From Paenibacillus sp. LS1 (GTDB lineage Bacteria; Bacillota; Bacilli; Paenibacillales; Paenibacillaceae), in NCBI RefSeq assembly GCF_026013365.1, contig NZ_JAPDOE010000003.1:124001-188000 (forward strand): a stretch of DNA of 64,000 nucleotides, in the 5' to 3' direction. Both the position numbers and the translations under genes were made by a program. Within the stretch, counting starts at the first letter, position 1. The number at the start of each line of letters is the position of its first letter. The notes beneath the pieces are model-generated. The model did not search any database, was not told the origin of the DNA, and saw nothing but the letters and a program-made list of their open reading frames with translations. This document shows, in pieces, positions 17,550-26,562 of the stretch.

Positions 17550-19121
17550 TTAGTACACAACCTCCTTTGTTGTTTGCGTGCTAAAACCATTCAGGAATGA
17601 ACGATGTGCATTTGAGAACTGGTTGTTTGTATATGCATCCCAGTTGATGGACCAGGTCATAATCCCCTTAAGGCCCACATAACCTGCAGGTTGGCGAAGG
17701 GTATAGGAACCGCCGTATGATACGCCTTTGATCAAATAATTCAATGCCTTTTGCAGCTCGGCTGGTGTCGTATAACCACCTCCGGCAGCCTGCTGGGAAG
17801 CCGGTACACCGATTGCAATCTGGTCCGGTCGCAAGGGACTGAAGAATGGCCCCGTGCTTCCGCCTACATGAAAGCCTTGAAGCAGCATTTCAGCCATGGC
17901 AACATGGAAATCAGCTGTCCCTTGGGCGTAGGAGCGCCCATCCAGCCCCACCATAGAGCCCGTGTTATAGTGCTGTACATGAAGCAGGCTCAGGTCATTA
18001 CGCAAGGCATGGATGACTGGCAGGTATGCTCCCCAAGGGCCGCCATAGCTCAGATATCCGCCCTGTACATAGGCCGTCTCCGGTGCTGCCGTCAGAATGA
18101 AGTTAGTACCAAAATGAGATTTAACTGCTTTTACGCCATTGATGAGATTAACGATCTTCGGTGTCGTCGGGCTACGGAAATCGGTATCTCCTGCATTCAG
18201 AGACAGGGAGCTTCCTTCCAGATCGATATCAAGACCATTGAAACCATAGGTGGAAATAATCGATTTTAACGATTCTTCAAACTGTTGTCTCTTGGTCGCA
18301 TCGATGAGCTCAATGGTGCCATTGGCTCCCCCCATGGAAAGCAGCACTTTTTTTCCTTGGCTTTGAAGGTAGGCAATATCGGATTTGAAATCGGCTACCG
18401 TCGCATTATACGGAGTAAAAGCAAGCGTTCCACTACCATGTGAAATCGGTTCGGCAAAGGAGACATTAATGACGTCATAGGCTGTTGATACGTTACGAAG
18501 TCTGATATTGGTAGAGCCATTGTCAAAGTTGTGCCAGTAGCCGATCAGCCATTTGCTGCCGGTTGGCCCGGGATTAGAAGATCCGTTGGAAGTCGTTACA
18601 TTGAGGGAGGTGCTCGCAGCGGATGTATTGCCTGCGGCATCTTTTGCTTTTACCGTAAAAGCATAAGTCGTGCCAGCTGTCAGTCCCGTGACTACAGCCG
18701 TTGTTGCTGAGGTGCTTGTCACGAGAACACCGTTTCGATACACCTCATATCCCGCTACGCCCACGTTATCCGTGGATGCATTCCAGGAAAGACTCACGGA
18801 GGTGTCCGTGATGGAGGATGAAGTCAGACCCGCAGGAACAGAAGGTGGTGCCGTATCTGGCGTTGGCGTTTCCCCTCCCGAACCATCCCCGACGTATTTC
18901 CACAACGCGGGCACAACAGAGGGCTCCCATCCGGTAAACGCCGTGTGGGCCTGAATACACTCATAATCTTTATTTTGATATGTTACTAGATCTCCTTTCT
19001 TGTATGCGGTGCCTGCCTGCCACAGGGCAGCGGCATCAGCTCTTGGTGCAAACCACGAAATAATCAGAAGAAATGCCAAAGCGAATGTAATGACCGGGCG
19101 GAATTGAACAGCTTTATTCAA
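17550..19121 (-). CDS. chiD: Chitinase D, GH18 with N-terminal chitin-binding and FN3 domains
   Basis: A 523-residue secreted chitinase with the reverse architecture of its neighbour. A signal peptide (ITFALAFLLIISWFAPRADA) is followed by a CBM5/12 domain (residues about 32-75), an FN3 domain (about 95-180) and a GH18 domain (about 190-515) with NGLDIDLEGSS carrying the catalytic Glu. The start is a TTG eight bases after GGAGGG; the longer ATG frame would put 17 polar residues before the signal peptide. Length and order match ChiD of B. circulans WL-12, where chiD also precedes chiA. Co-transcribed with chiA1. Confidence 0.92.
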   Translation of the reverse strand: MNKAVQFRPVITFALAFLLIISWFAPRADAAALWQAGTAYKKGDLVTYQNKDYECIQAHTAFTGWEPSVVPALWKYVGDGSGGETPTPDTAPPSVPAGLTSSSITDTSVSLSWNASTDNVGVAGYEVYRNGVLVTSTSATTAVVTGLTAGTTYAFTVKAKDAAGNTSAASTSLNVTTSNGSSNPGPTGSKWLIGYWHNFDNGSTNIRLRNVSTAYDVINVSFAEPISHGSGTLAFTPYNATVADFKSDIAYLQSQGKKVLLSMGGANGTIELIDATKRQQFEESLKSIISTYGFNGLDIDLEGSSLSLNAGDTDFRSPTTPKIVNLINGVKAVKSHFGTNFILTAAPETAYVQGGYLSYGGPWGAYLPVIHALRNDLSLLHVQHYNTGSMVGLDGRSYAQGTADFHVAMAEMLLQGFHVGGSTGPFFSPLRPDQIAIGVPASQQAAGGGYTTPAELQKALNYLIKGVSYGGSYTLRQPAGYVGLKGIMTWSINWDAYTNNQFSNAHRSFLNGFSTQTTKEVVY

Positions 19122-19411
19122 GCAAAATCCCTCCTGTACTAGGTTATTTTCACCTTGCAAACAATGCTTCACTGGTATACTTACATGTCATCCGCGATCG
19201 ATTCGAGTCTTATTAAACCGTCTACGTTAAGTCCCTCTTCACTCCCTTCCCTTTCCAGAATGGACCTTCCCTCTCGTTCTCTTTTTTAATAAATACCATC
19301 CAAATTTTACAGGGAATTTACAGATCCTCACCCTGTATTTAATCAGTAAAATGCAAATCAGATAAGGGATAAATTATTTCTATAGGGGGCGAAAAATGTA
19401 AGATACCGCAC
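19122..19411. other. Gene-free leader region of chiD
   Basis: About 290 bp between chiD and the pectinesterase terminator contain no gene. A promoter for chiD must lie here, but no convincing -35/-10 pair and no cre-like or repeated operator was recognised. Confidence 0.4.
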
Positions 19412-19465
19412 AAAAAAGGCTCTCTACCAAGTCTTTAAGAGACTTGAAAGAGAGCCTTTCATCTT
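19412..19465 (-). terminator. Terminator of the pectin operon
   Basis: An 11-bp stem (19415-19425 with 19449-19459), extended inward by a second paired segment, is followed leftwards by six T residues. It lies 37 bp after the pectinesterase stop codon. Confidence 0.88.
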
Positions 19466-19501
19466 TGATTTTGCACAGTAGAAAACATGACTTCCCGCCG
19501 T

Positions 19502-20557
19502 TTAGCCCTTCTCCTCACCGAAAGGTTGCCACCCGTCTACACCGGACAGAATAAGAGGTATCGCGTATTCGGCCGCTTCCTGATCACTTAGTGTTTTTGC
19601 CCAGGGAACCCGTACCATCGCATTTCCGGCCCCAGGTCCGGCACTGTTATATTCGGCGTACTGAACGGTCTGCTCCGCATCTGCCTTGTTCCAATTATGC
19701 CAGCCCTCCTGTTTCACATGAGCACCGATCCAACAATTCAAGAAACAGACTTTGGCATGATTACGCCATGGCCTGCCGAGGTATACCGACTGGGGAGGTG
19801 CATTGCTGGTGAGATCACAATCGATAAATACATACCCATAACGTACATCCTCGGGTGTAGATGCTGCGGTAATCCAGCCGTTCACTTCGCCATTCGCAAT
19901 CGCCGTATCGGACAAACGGTTCTTGGCAAAGATCTCACAACCCTTGAACACTGCCGTAGCCGAGCCAAAAATAAAATCGATGTCGCCCTCAATGTAGCAG
20001 TGCTCATAATATTGACGCAGCTTACGCCGCTCCGCCCCATCTCGCGGCCCGCCAAAGTAGCTGCGATCCAGCGGCTGCTCAGGCAGTGGTCCCGTAAAGA
20101 TCGTATCCTGATGGCCGATAAAGCGACAACTGCGGAACGCTGCCCGATCTCCATCCACGTACACAGCCAAAGCCTGACCTACTACCTTGCCCGGCCCGGC
20201 TGAGTTAACGAAGGATATTTGCTCCGCTGTAAAATCGTCTGCTCCGATGAAAGCTGTGTAGGAATGAAAGGTATGATATTGCGACCCATCCGGGAACTTC
20301 TTGAGCGCATAATCATCATATGTAATGATCGTATGCTCCGCCCCCTCACCGATCAGATGAATCATAGGTTTCTCAATATCCAGCTTCTCGTAATATATGC
20401 CTGCCTTAATTCGGATCGTGAAGCTTTCGGTTCCGTGGTCCGGAGCGGCATCGATTGCTGCCTGTATGGTAGCATAATCACCCGTCCCATCCGGAGAAAC
20501 GGTATAATATCGCGTCATTTTATCCAGATCTATATTCGGTGATACCTGCTTGCTCAT
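19502..20557 (-). CDS. Pectinesterase (pectin methylesterase, CE8), cytoplasmic
   Basis: A 351-residue right-handed beta-helix enzyme that removes methyl esters from galacturonan. Catalytic residues are visible: Gln in GKVVGQALAV, Asp in FIGHQDTIF, Asp in GDIDFIFGSA, and Arg in YLGRPWRN. There is no signal peptide, so it should act in the cytoplasm on oligogalacturonides brought in by the adjacent ABC importer. Its ATG overlaps the stop of the GH105 gene by 4 bp. It is the last gene of the operon. Confidence 0.92.
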   Translation of the reverse strand: MSKQVSPNIDLDKMTRYYTVSPDGTGDYATIQAAIDAAPDHGTESFTIRIKAGIYYEKLDIEKPMIHLIGEGAEHTIITYDDYALKKFPDGSQYHTFHSYTAFIGADDFTAEQISFVNSAGPGKVVGQALAVYVDGDRAAFRSCRFIGHQDTIFTGPLPEQPLDRSYFGGPRDGAERRKLRQYYEHCYIEGDIDFIFGSATAVFKGCEIFAKNRLSDTAIANGEVNGWITAASTPEDVRYGYVFIDCDLTSNAPPQSVYLGRPWRNHAKVCFLNCWIGAHVKQEGWHNWNKADAEQTVQYAEYNSAGPGAGNAMVRVPWAKTLSDQEAAEYAIPLILSGVDGWQPFGEEKG

Positions 20558-21666
20558 GGCAATCGCTCCATTTCCAACGCAGCCAGCAATAGCGGAGCCA
20601 TGCCCATAAAGGAATCGCTTACAATTGCTTCGCTCACATAGTAGCTGTAAGATCCGTCCCGGTCCAGACTCAGTCCTGCCCCATGGCAGATTCCATTCAG
20701 TTTCAATCCGTCAGTGGTTTCTTCCACCAATCTGGAAGTGAGTCCGTTCCAGCCTTTTTCTGCTGCCTCTCTGAAATGTGGCTCCAGATAGCGCAACCGC
20801 ACACCCTTCGCGAGTGCATACACGAACATACTAGAGCCGGAAGCTTCCAGATAATTTCCTTTGCGGAAACCCTGATCGAGTACCTGGAACCATAACCCGC
20901 TCTCCTGCTCCTGCACGCGTACCAAAGCGTGGCACATCCGTTCGAAGATACCAATGATGGTTCCGCGCTTTGGATGATTCACGGGGAAATGCTCCACGCT
21001 GTCTACAATTGCCATGGCATACCAGCCCATCGCACGACTCCAGAAATGTGCGGAGCATCCGGTCAACGCATCGGCCCAGACCTGTTCTTTGGATTCATCC
21101 CAGCCATGATAAAGCAGTCCGGTCCGCGGATCACGGGTCTGGCGTTCGATCAGCAAGATCTGATGAGCTACCTCATCCCATAATTCCGGACGATTGAACT
21201 GCTTCGCATACTGAGCCAGAAAAGGGGATGACATATACAATCCGTCCAGCCACATCTGGAAAGGATAGATCTTTTTGTGCCAAAAGCCGCCTTCGGATGT
21301 TCTGGGCTGTCCTGCAAGTTGCGCCGCCAGTAGATGTGCGGCTTCCGCGTAACGCTGGTCTTCGGTAGTATCCATCAATCCAAACAGGTTTTTGCCCTGA
21401 TTGATCTGATCCAGGTTGTATTCTTCAAGTGAATACGTCGCAATGGAACCATCTTGCTGCACATACATATCCATATGTCTCTTCATAAAAGCGATATACT
21501 CGTCCTTACCGTACTGTTTCCCCGTTTGCGCCATTGCCATTAGTGTCATACCCTGAACATAAGCCCATCGTTCAGAAGGAAACGCATGATACCCGTCCCC
21601 ATCACATTGCTGGATAATCGTCTCTGCTATTCGCTCAGACCAGGATAATTGCGTCTGTACTTGCAT
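20554..21666 (-). CDS. GH88/GH105-type unsaturated rhamnogalacturonyl hydrolase
   Basis: A 370-residue (alpha/alpha)6-barrel enzyme. The start is the ATG eight bases after GGAGG; the longer frame adds 14 residues with no signal. Motifs typical of YteR/YesR are visible: SERWAYVQGM, PFQMWLDGLYM, SAHFWSRAMGWYAMA and YLEASGSSMFVYAL. These enzymes hydrate the unsaturated galacturonyl end left by pectate or rhamnogalacturonan lyases, releasing the sugar. No signal peptide, so cytoplasmic. Overlaps the pectinesterase start by 4 bp. Confidence 0.9.
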   Translation of the reverse strand: MQVQTQLSWSERIAETIIQQCDGDGYHAFPSERWAYVQGMTLMAMAQTGKQYGKDEYIAFMKRHMDMYVQQDGSIATYSLEEYNLDQINQGKNLFGLMDTTEDQRYAEAAHLLAAQLAGQPRTSEGGFWHKKIYPFQMWLDGLYMSSPFLAQYAKQFNRPELWDEVAHQILLIERQTRDPRTGLLYHGWDESKEQVWADALTGCSAHFWSRAMGWYAMAIVDSVEHFPVNHPKRGTIIGIFERMCHALVRVQEQESGLWFQVLDQGFRKGNYLEASGSSMFVYALAKGVRLRYLEPHFREAAEKGWNGLTSRLVEETTDGLKLNGICHGAGLSLDRDGSYSYYVSEAIVSDSFMGMAPLLLAALEMERLP

Positions 21667-21736
21667 AACGGACACCTCCTTGAATGTTGTACCATCCTTA
21701 ACGTGCACATGTGCGTCTAATCATTCTTGTTTTTCG

Positions 21737-22708
21737 TTACTGACACTTTGCCGTTGAATTGCGATGATTCAGCTTCGGCTGAATGACTACCGGATAGTCC
21801 ACCTGTTCATCACGGATCAAAGATACAATCAGCTCTGCGGCCTGCGCAGCCAGTTCATCCAGCGGTGGTCCGATCGTTGTCAGTGCGACCTCAGCGTATT
21901 GCATATCTGGCAGATCATCGTAACCGATTAATGAGATGTCCCCGGGGACGCTGTAACCTGCTTCAAGCAAAGCCCGCAGCGCTCCCCGGGTCACCAAGTT
22001 GTTCAATCCGATAAAAGCCGTGGGCGACTCCGGGCCAAATGTATGATGACGTATGGCAAAATATCCATCCTCCCAAGAGGAGTGTGCTGGCAGTACATGG
22101 TCTTCGTTGAACATCAGGCCTGTGCGCTGCATAGCCTCCCTGTATCCTTCCAGTTTGATATTTTGCGAGTTGCCAATAAAACCGATTCGGGTATGACCCA
22201 GTGATTGCAGGTGCTCAACTGCTTTGAATATGCCCTCTTTGCGATCAATCTTAATGTATGGAGAGTTCGGCGTCTCATCTGTACCCAGCACGAAACATGG
22301 CATGTTGAGCGTGGCAAACTTTTTCCAAAATACATCCCGATTGTCCAAGGCATAGTCCCACAGGATACAACCGTCCACGCGAAGCTGGCTGAAGACATCC
22401 ACCCCGTCATCGGCGACGACCAGAATCATCTGGTATCCCCGTTTCTTCAGTTCTGCGTGCAGACTGCCGGATATGTTCGAGAACAACGGATTACTCAGCT
22501 CATCCAGCACAAAACCGATGATATTGCTTCTGCCTGTGGAGAGCTGACGAGCCAACATGTTTTTCCGATACTGGTGTTTCTCCGCAACGGCGAGCACCTT
22601 CTGTTTCGTCGCCGGTTTGATCCGCGGATCATCGTTAAGGGCCTTGGATACCGTGCTATAGCTCACCCCCGCCAATTTGGCAATGTCTTTAATGGTTATC
22701 AAAATCAA
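21737..22708 (-). CDS. LacI family transcriptional regulator of the pectin operon
   Basis: A 323-residue repressor-type protein with an N-terminal helix-turn-helix (IKDIAKLAGVSYSTVSKAL, residues 5-23), a hinge (ARQLSTGRSNIIGF) and a periplasmic-binding-like sensor domain (GHTRIGFIGNS, FIGLNNLVTRGALRAL, SLIGYDDLPD). A TTG start six bases after AAGGG is used. It lies inside the operon it probably controls. Two 18-bp dyads upstream of the first permease gene (26256-26273 and 26409-26426) have the central CG step typical of LacI-family operators. The inducer is presumably a pectin-derived sugar (inference). Confidence 0.88.
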   Translation of the reverse strand: MILITIKDIAKLAGVSYSTVSKALNDDPRIKPATKQKVLAVAEKHQYRKNMLARQLSTGRSNIIGFVLDELSNPLFSNISGSLHAELKKRGYQMILVVADDGVDVFSQLRVDGCILWDYALDNRDVFWKKFATLNMPCFVLGTDETPNSPYIKIDRKEGIFKAVEHLQSLGHTRIGFIGNSQNIKLEGYREAMQRTGLMFNEDHVLPAHSSWEDGYFAIRHHTFGPESPTAFIGLNNLVTRGALRALLEAGYSVPGDISLIGYDDLPDMQYAEVALTTIGPPLDELAAQAAELIVSLIRDEQVDYPVVIQPKLNHRNSTAKCQ

Positions 22709-22734
22709 TCAACACCCTTCATACCATGGGAAAC

Positions 22735-24330
22735 TTATTGCTGTGCAGCTTTATATCGATCATACTGCGCCTGTCTGCCTGCAATAACCTGCTCAATATT
22801 CATCTTTTTCAATGTTTCAATATAACCGTCGAACTGATCCAGACTGGCATCTCCACTAATAAACTTGAAGTTCATCTCTTCCACATAGGTCGTGATGTCA
22901 GGCATCGCCATACTCTCTACACTCGCCTCATCCGGAAGCGCGTAGACAAACGGGAATGGTTCACGGATGTAAGGCTCCAGTTCCTTGTCGAGCTTGGCAT
23001 GCCATTCGGCTACGACAGAATCAGCAGAGTCGGTGGATTGAATATTAGGCAGATTAACCGGTCCGATGCCGAGCTTCTGAATGTATTCATTGTCTTTGCC
23101 TTTGTCCGTGAAGGTCTTCACGCCGTTCTCTTCCGTATACGTATCATCCTTGATACCCCATGTATAATACGTCTGTGCTTCCTCACTTACGGCATAGTCC
23201 AGGAAACGGAAAGCAAGCTCCGGATTTTTGCTGTCACGTGTAATGCCAAAGATACCACTTACCGGTGTACGTCCTACATAGAACTGATCGCCATGCGGTC
23301 CTTTTAGTGGCAAGATGCCTTTGAAGATGGGCTCTGCCGGATCATAATCCTTGAAGAGCGGGCTGTAGACCATCGACATGTACCAGCTAAAATTAAACGT
23401 CGCTCCCGTCACATCCTGAGAGATGCGCGAGGTCACCTGATCACTTGTCGTACTGGCATAATCCACACCAAGCAGGCCTTCTTTGTACAGTCCGTTTAAA
23501 TAGGTGAGATATTCCTTATAGGCAGGCTCATAATAGCTGAAATGTACCTTGCCCTGATCGTCTGCATAGAATTGATTGGACAGATCAAGTCCAAACGCCG
23601 GGCCAAAGGCCATCGACACAAATTTCGATTCCATGGACAGCGGAATTTCATCAGCCTGCCCGTTGCCATTCGGGTCATCCGTCTTGAATTTGCGCAGCAT
23701 CGCCGTGAACTCATCCAGTGTAGTCGGTTCGTTCAATCCCAGCTGCTTCAGCCAGCGCTGATTGATCATAAACACTGGCATATAGTTTCGGGTGAGCGTC
23801 TGCTGCGGGATATAATACATTTTACCATCTGGCGTCGTTAAACTGGCTTTAACCGAAGGGGACTTTTCATATATTTTTTTGAGATTCACACCGTACTTAT
23901 CCACCAGTTCGTTAATCGGTATAAATAGACCACTATTGATGTATTTCATGAGCTGATCCTGATCCGGCAGATACACGATATCTGGCAATCCCGAACCCGC
24001 AGCCAGCCTCGGATTCACAGCATCCGCGTAGTTCTGCGGCGGAATGAGATCCCAATCGACCTCAACACCAGCATTGCTCTCGATTTTCTTCACAATGGCA
24101 GCGGTAGATAGATCCACATTGGTCGTCCATGCGTTGGTTCCGAGAACAGACAACTTGGCATTCGGCTGATCGGTTACAGGACCTGCACCAGTGTAATTAA
24201 ATGCTGGTTCCGAGCTAGTTGGGGTACTTCCCGCATCAGTCCCCGCCCCTGTTCCACCGCTACAACCCGCAAGGCTTATTGCCAGTATCGCTGCCATTAC
24301 ACTTTTTCTTCCTGCCCCTTTAAATCTCAT
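22735..24330 (-). CDS. Extracellular sugar-binding lipoprotein (ABC importer)
   Basis: A 531-residue solute-binding protein of the LplA/YtcQ class. The signal peptide ends in a lipobox (ISLAGC, Cys at about residue 23), followed by a Gly/Ser/Thr linker. ANPRLAAGSGLPDIVYLP-like features and DDPNGNGQADEIPL (a Ca-binding-like loop common in this family) are visible. Its partners are the two permeases just upstream. Substrate is inferred to be an oligogalacturonide or rhamnogalacturonan fragment from the hydrolases in the operon. Confidence 0.9.
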   Translation of the reverse strand: MRFKGAGRKSVMAAILAISLAGCSGGTGAGTDAGSTPTSSEPAFNYTGAGPVTDQPNAKLSVLGTNAWTTNVDLSTAAIVKKIESNAGVEVDWDLIPPQNYADAVNPRLAAGSGLPDIVYLPDQDQLMKYINSGLFIPINELVDKYGVNLKKIYEKSPSVKASLTTPDGKMYYIPQQTLTRNYMPVFMINQRWLKQLGLNEPTTLDEFTAMLRKFKTDDPNGNGQADEIPLSMESKFVSMAFGPAFGLDLSNQFYADDQGKVHFSYYEPAYKEYLTYLNGLYKEGLLGVDYASTTSDQVTSRISQDVTGATFNFSWYMSMVYSPLFKDYDPAEPIFKGILPLKGPHGDQFYVGRTPVSGIFGITRDSKNPELAFRFLDYAVSEEAQTYYTWGIKDDTYTEENGVKTFTDKGKDNEYIQKLGIGPVNLPNIQSTDSADSVVAEWHAKLDKELEPYIREPFPFVYALPDEASVESMAMPDITTYVEEMNFKFISGDASLDQFDGYIETLKKMNIEQVIAGRQAQYDRYKAAQQ

Positions 24331-24400
24331 CCATCATTCCTCCTTAGGTATGAACAATCCTGAACAACCTTGGTCAATCCTGATGCTCGGGTAAAAAAGG

Positions 24401-25282
24401 CTATCCTTTCACGGCTCCGAGGGTGATTCCCTTAACGAAGTACCGTTGGATAAACGGGTAGATCGTAACAATCGGCAGAATGCTGACCACAATGGATACA
24501 TAACGAACCTGAAGGGAGGAGACCGCCAGTGCACCCGAAGTCATCGTGCCTCCCATCTTCTGCATCACTTCCGGCGAAGCCATGATCAGTACTCTTCGCA
24601 GGAACATCTGTAGGGGCTGCATATCCTGTTTGCCCAGATATAGTAGGGCCGAGAAGAAATTGTTCCAGTGGAATACCGCATAGTACAGGGTAAGTACAGC
24701 CAGTGTTGGCTTAATGATCGGAATCGCCAGACGGTACAGCATCGTCAGCTCGTTGGCCCCGTCTATACTGGCACTCTCGAAGATCTCATTGGGAATGCCT
24801 TCAAAAGCCGAACGGCAGATCATGACGTTAAACGTAATGACCAGCACAGGCAGCACCATCACCCAGCGGGTATTGTATAGCCCCAGTGAGGTAATGAGCA
24901 TATAGACCGGAATGAGTCCCCCCGAGAAATACATCGTGAAGGCGATAAAAAAATTCAGTTTTCTACGCAGAAAAAATTGCTGTCTTGATAACGGAAAGGC
25001 GGCGAGGCATGTTGCCACGATGTTCAACAGTGTGCCAACCACGGTGTACCAGACGGTGTTGTAGAAAGATACCCACAACTCCTTGTATTGCAGGACCATT
25101 TGATAACCTGACAGGGTGAACCCGACAGGCCACAGCACGACTTTTTGTTTGTCGATGGCATCCACTGAGCTGAATGAAATACTGATCACGTACAGGAAGG
25201 GATACAACGTAATCACGACCGCCAGTATGGTCAGCAGGTAGACACATCCGTAGAACAACCGATCACTACTCGATTTTTGCAT
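24401..25282 (-). CDS. CUT1 carbohydrate ABC transporter permease (LplC/YtcP-like)
   Basis: A 293-residue, six-helix inner permease. The EAA loop that contacts the ATPase is visible as FESASIDGANELTMLYRLAIPIIKP, ending in the usual Pro. The LYPFLYVISISFSS start and IQRYFVKGITLGAVKG end are typical of the second CUT1 subunit. Co-transcribed with the other permease 30 bp upstream. No ATPase gene is in the operon, so a shared MsmX-type ATPase elsewhere is expected. Confidence 0.92.
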   Translation of the reverse strand: MQKSSSDRLFYGCVYLLTILAVVITLYPFLYVISISFSSVDAIDKQKVVLWPVGFTLSGYQMVLQYKELWVSFYNTVWYTVVGTLLNIVATCLAAFPLSRQQFFLRRKLNFFIAFTMYFSGGLIPVYMLITSLGLYNTRWVMVLPVLVITFNVMICRSAFEGIPNEIFESASIDGANELTMLYRLAIPIIKPTLAVLTLYYAVFHWNNFFSALLYLGKQDMQPLQMFLRRVLIMASPEVMQKMGGTMTSGALAVSSLQVRYVSIVVSILPIVTIYPFIQRYFVKGITLGAVKG

Positions 25283-25312
25283 ACAGGTTCTCCTTTGGGT
25301 TCGATTATGGTG

Positions 25313-26230
25313 TTACCAGAGTGACATCTTGGTCAGGCGTCGGGTCATGGAATTGGCTGCAAAGACAAGCACAAATGTGATAATGGAGTTGAACAAACCC
25401 ACTGCTGTGGCGAAGCCGTAGTTCTGTCCCTCAATCCCCATCCGGTAGACGTAGGTCGACAATACATCGGCAGTTTCGTAAGTAGCTCCGTTGTAGAGCA
25501 AATATACTTTCTCAAAGCCTACGCTCATAATGCCGCCAAGCGACAGGAGCAGGAGGATGACGATCGTTGGTTTGATGCTGGGAAGGGTCAGGTGCCAGAG
25601 CTCCTGAAACTTGTTGACCCCGTCAATTTTGCCGGAATCGTACATTTCGGGATCAATGCCCATAATGGCTGCAATGTAGATGATGGAGCTGAAGCCGAAG
25701 CTCTGCCAGATGTCGGAACTGGTGAAGATGGTCCGAAACCAGCCAGCCTCCATCATGAAGTTCACTTTGTCCATGCCGAGCTTGGCGATCAGCGTGTTCA
25801 CAATGCCGTCTGTTGGTGACAGGAAATTGATAATCATGCCGGCTACAACGACGGTGGAAATGAAGTGGGGAAGATACGTAACGGTCTGGGCAAATCGCTT
25901 GAATGTCCGGTTCTTGATCTCCACGATGCAGACAGCGAATAAAATCGGAATGGAGAAACCGAACAAGAGCGGTAGAAATGCGAGCAAAAATGTGTTGCGT
26001 AGCAGTCGCCAGAAGTAAATGGAATTCACGAACTGCTCAAACCATCGAAGACCCACCCATTCCCCGCTGAACATGCCCTGCCCCGGCAGAAAATTGCGAA
26101 ATGCTAACAGCACACCAGGCATCGGGAGGTACATGAAAATGAGGTAATACAGAAAGATAGGCGAAAACATCAGCAACAGATACTTATCCCGTCTGATCAG
26201 GCTGAACAGCGTGGACATGCGTTTCTTCAC
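25313..26230 (-). CDS. CUT1 carbohydrate ABC transporter permease (LplB-like), first gene of the pectin operon
   Basis: A 305-residue, six-helix permease. The EAA loop reads MYDSGKIDGVNKFQELWHLTLPSIKP. The start is GTG (KKRMSTLF) with GGGGAG upstream. LIFMYLPMPGVLLAFRNF and a C-terminal SMTRRLTKMSLW are typical of LplB-type subunits. It is preceded by a 330-bp leader with two operator-like palindromes and a cre site, so it should be the first gene transcribed. Confidence 0.92.
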   Translation of the reverse strand: MKKRMSTLFSLIRRDKYLLLMFSPIFLYYLIFMYLPMPGVLLAFRNFLPGQGMFSGEWVGLRWFEQFVNSIYFWRLLRNTFLLAFLPLLFGFSIPILFAVCIVEIKNRTFKRFAQTVTYLPHFISTVVVAGMIINFLSPTDGIVNTLIAKLGMDKVNFMMEAGWFRTIFTSSDIWQSFGFSSIIYIAAIMGIDPEMYDSGKIDGVNKFQELWHLTLPSIKPTIVILLLLSLGGIMSVGFEKVYLLYNGATYETADVLSTYVYRMGIEGQNYGFATAVGLFNSIITFVLVFAANSMTRRLTKMSLW

Positions 26231-26255
26231 CTTGAGCCACTCCCCTTCGCTTTAT

Positions 26256-26273
26256 AATTACAACGTTTGAATT
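26256..26273. promoter_or_regulatory. LacI-type operator, copy 2 (proximal)
   Basis: An 18-bp site starting AATTACAACG and ending TTTGAATT. It differs from the perfect distal copy at only two adjacent bases, and lies 26 bp before the permease start. Confidence 0.65.
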
Positions 26274-26408
26274 TTTAGACGAGCATATCCTACATAATTG
26301 GTATATGGATTATAATTGTCCTTATATCAATTCTATTAACATTGATAAAATGCTATTTTCCTATCATTCTCGCTAGAACTGATGCACTTCTTCCGATGGT
26401 TAAAGTAT

Positions 26409-26426
26409 AATTACAACGTTGTAATT
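26409..26426. promoter_or_regulatory. LacI-type operator, copy 1 (distal, perfect palindrome)
   Basis: An 18-bp perfect palindrome, AATTACAACG followed by TTGTAATT, with a central CG. On the minus strand a TATACT -10-like box follows it directly, so it would sit in a promoter spacer. It is 153 bp from the proximal copy, a distance compatible with looping. Confidence 0.7.
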
Positions 26427-26435
26427 TTAACCTAA

Positions 26436-26451
26436 ATGTATACGCTTACAT
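26436..26451 (-). promoter_or_regulatory. Catabolite-responsive element (cre)
   Basis: ATGTAAGCGTATACAT, read on the minus strand, fits the CcpA consensus WTGNAANCGNWNNCAW at every defined position. It lies just upstream of the distal operator, so carbon catabolite control of the pectin operon is likely. Confidence 0.75.
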
Positions 26452-26562
26452 AAACTTTTTCCCATCTTAGCAAAGTCTACTTCGTTTGGCAACAACAAAA
26501 ATCAGTGTCATGCTGTAACGTTCTGAATACAGTCCCGCATACGCGAGACTGCCCATTGAAAT

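Noticed and set aside
21701..21716. GCACATGTGC palindrome before the GH105 gene as an extra LacI operator
   Set aside because: It shares no sequence with the two AATTACAACG-type sites and lies inside the operon; a chance palindrome is as likely.
26530..26551. Hairpin CAGTCCCGC/GCGAGACTG as the AraC gene terminator
   Set aside because: The stem is good but no T-run follows in the leftward direction, so termination is not supported.
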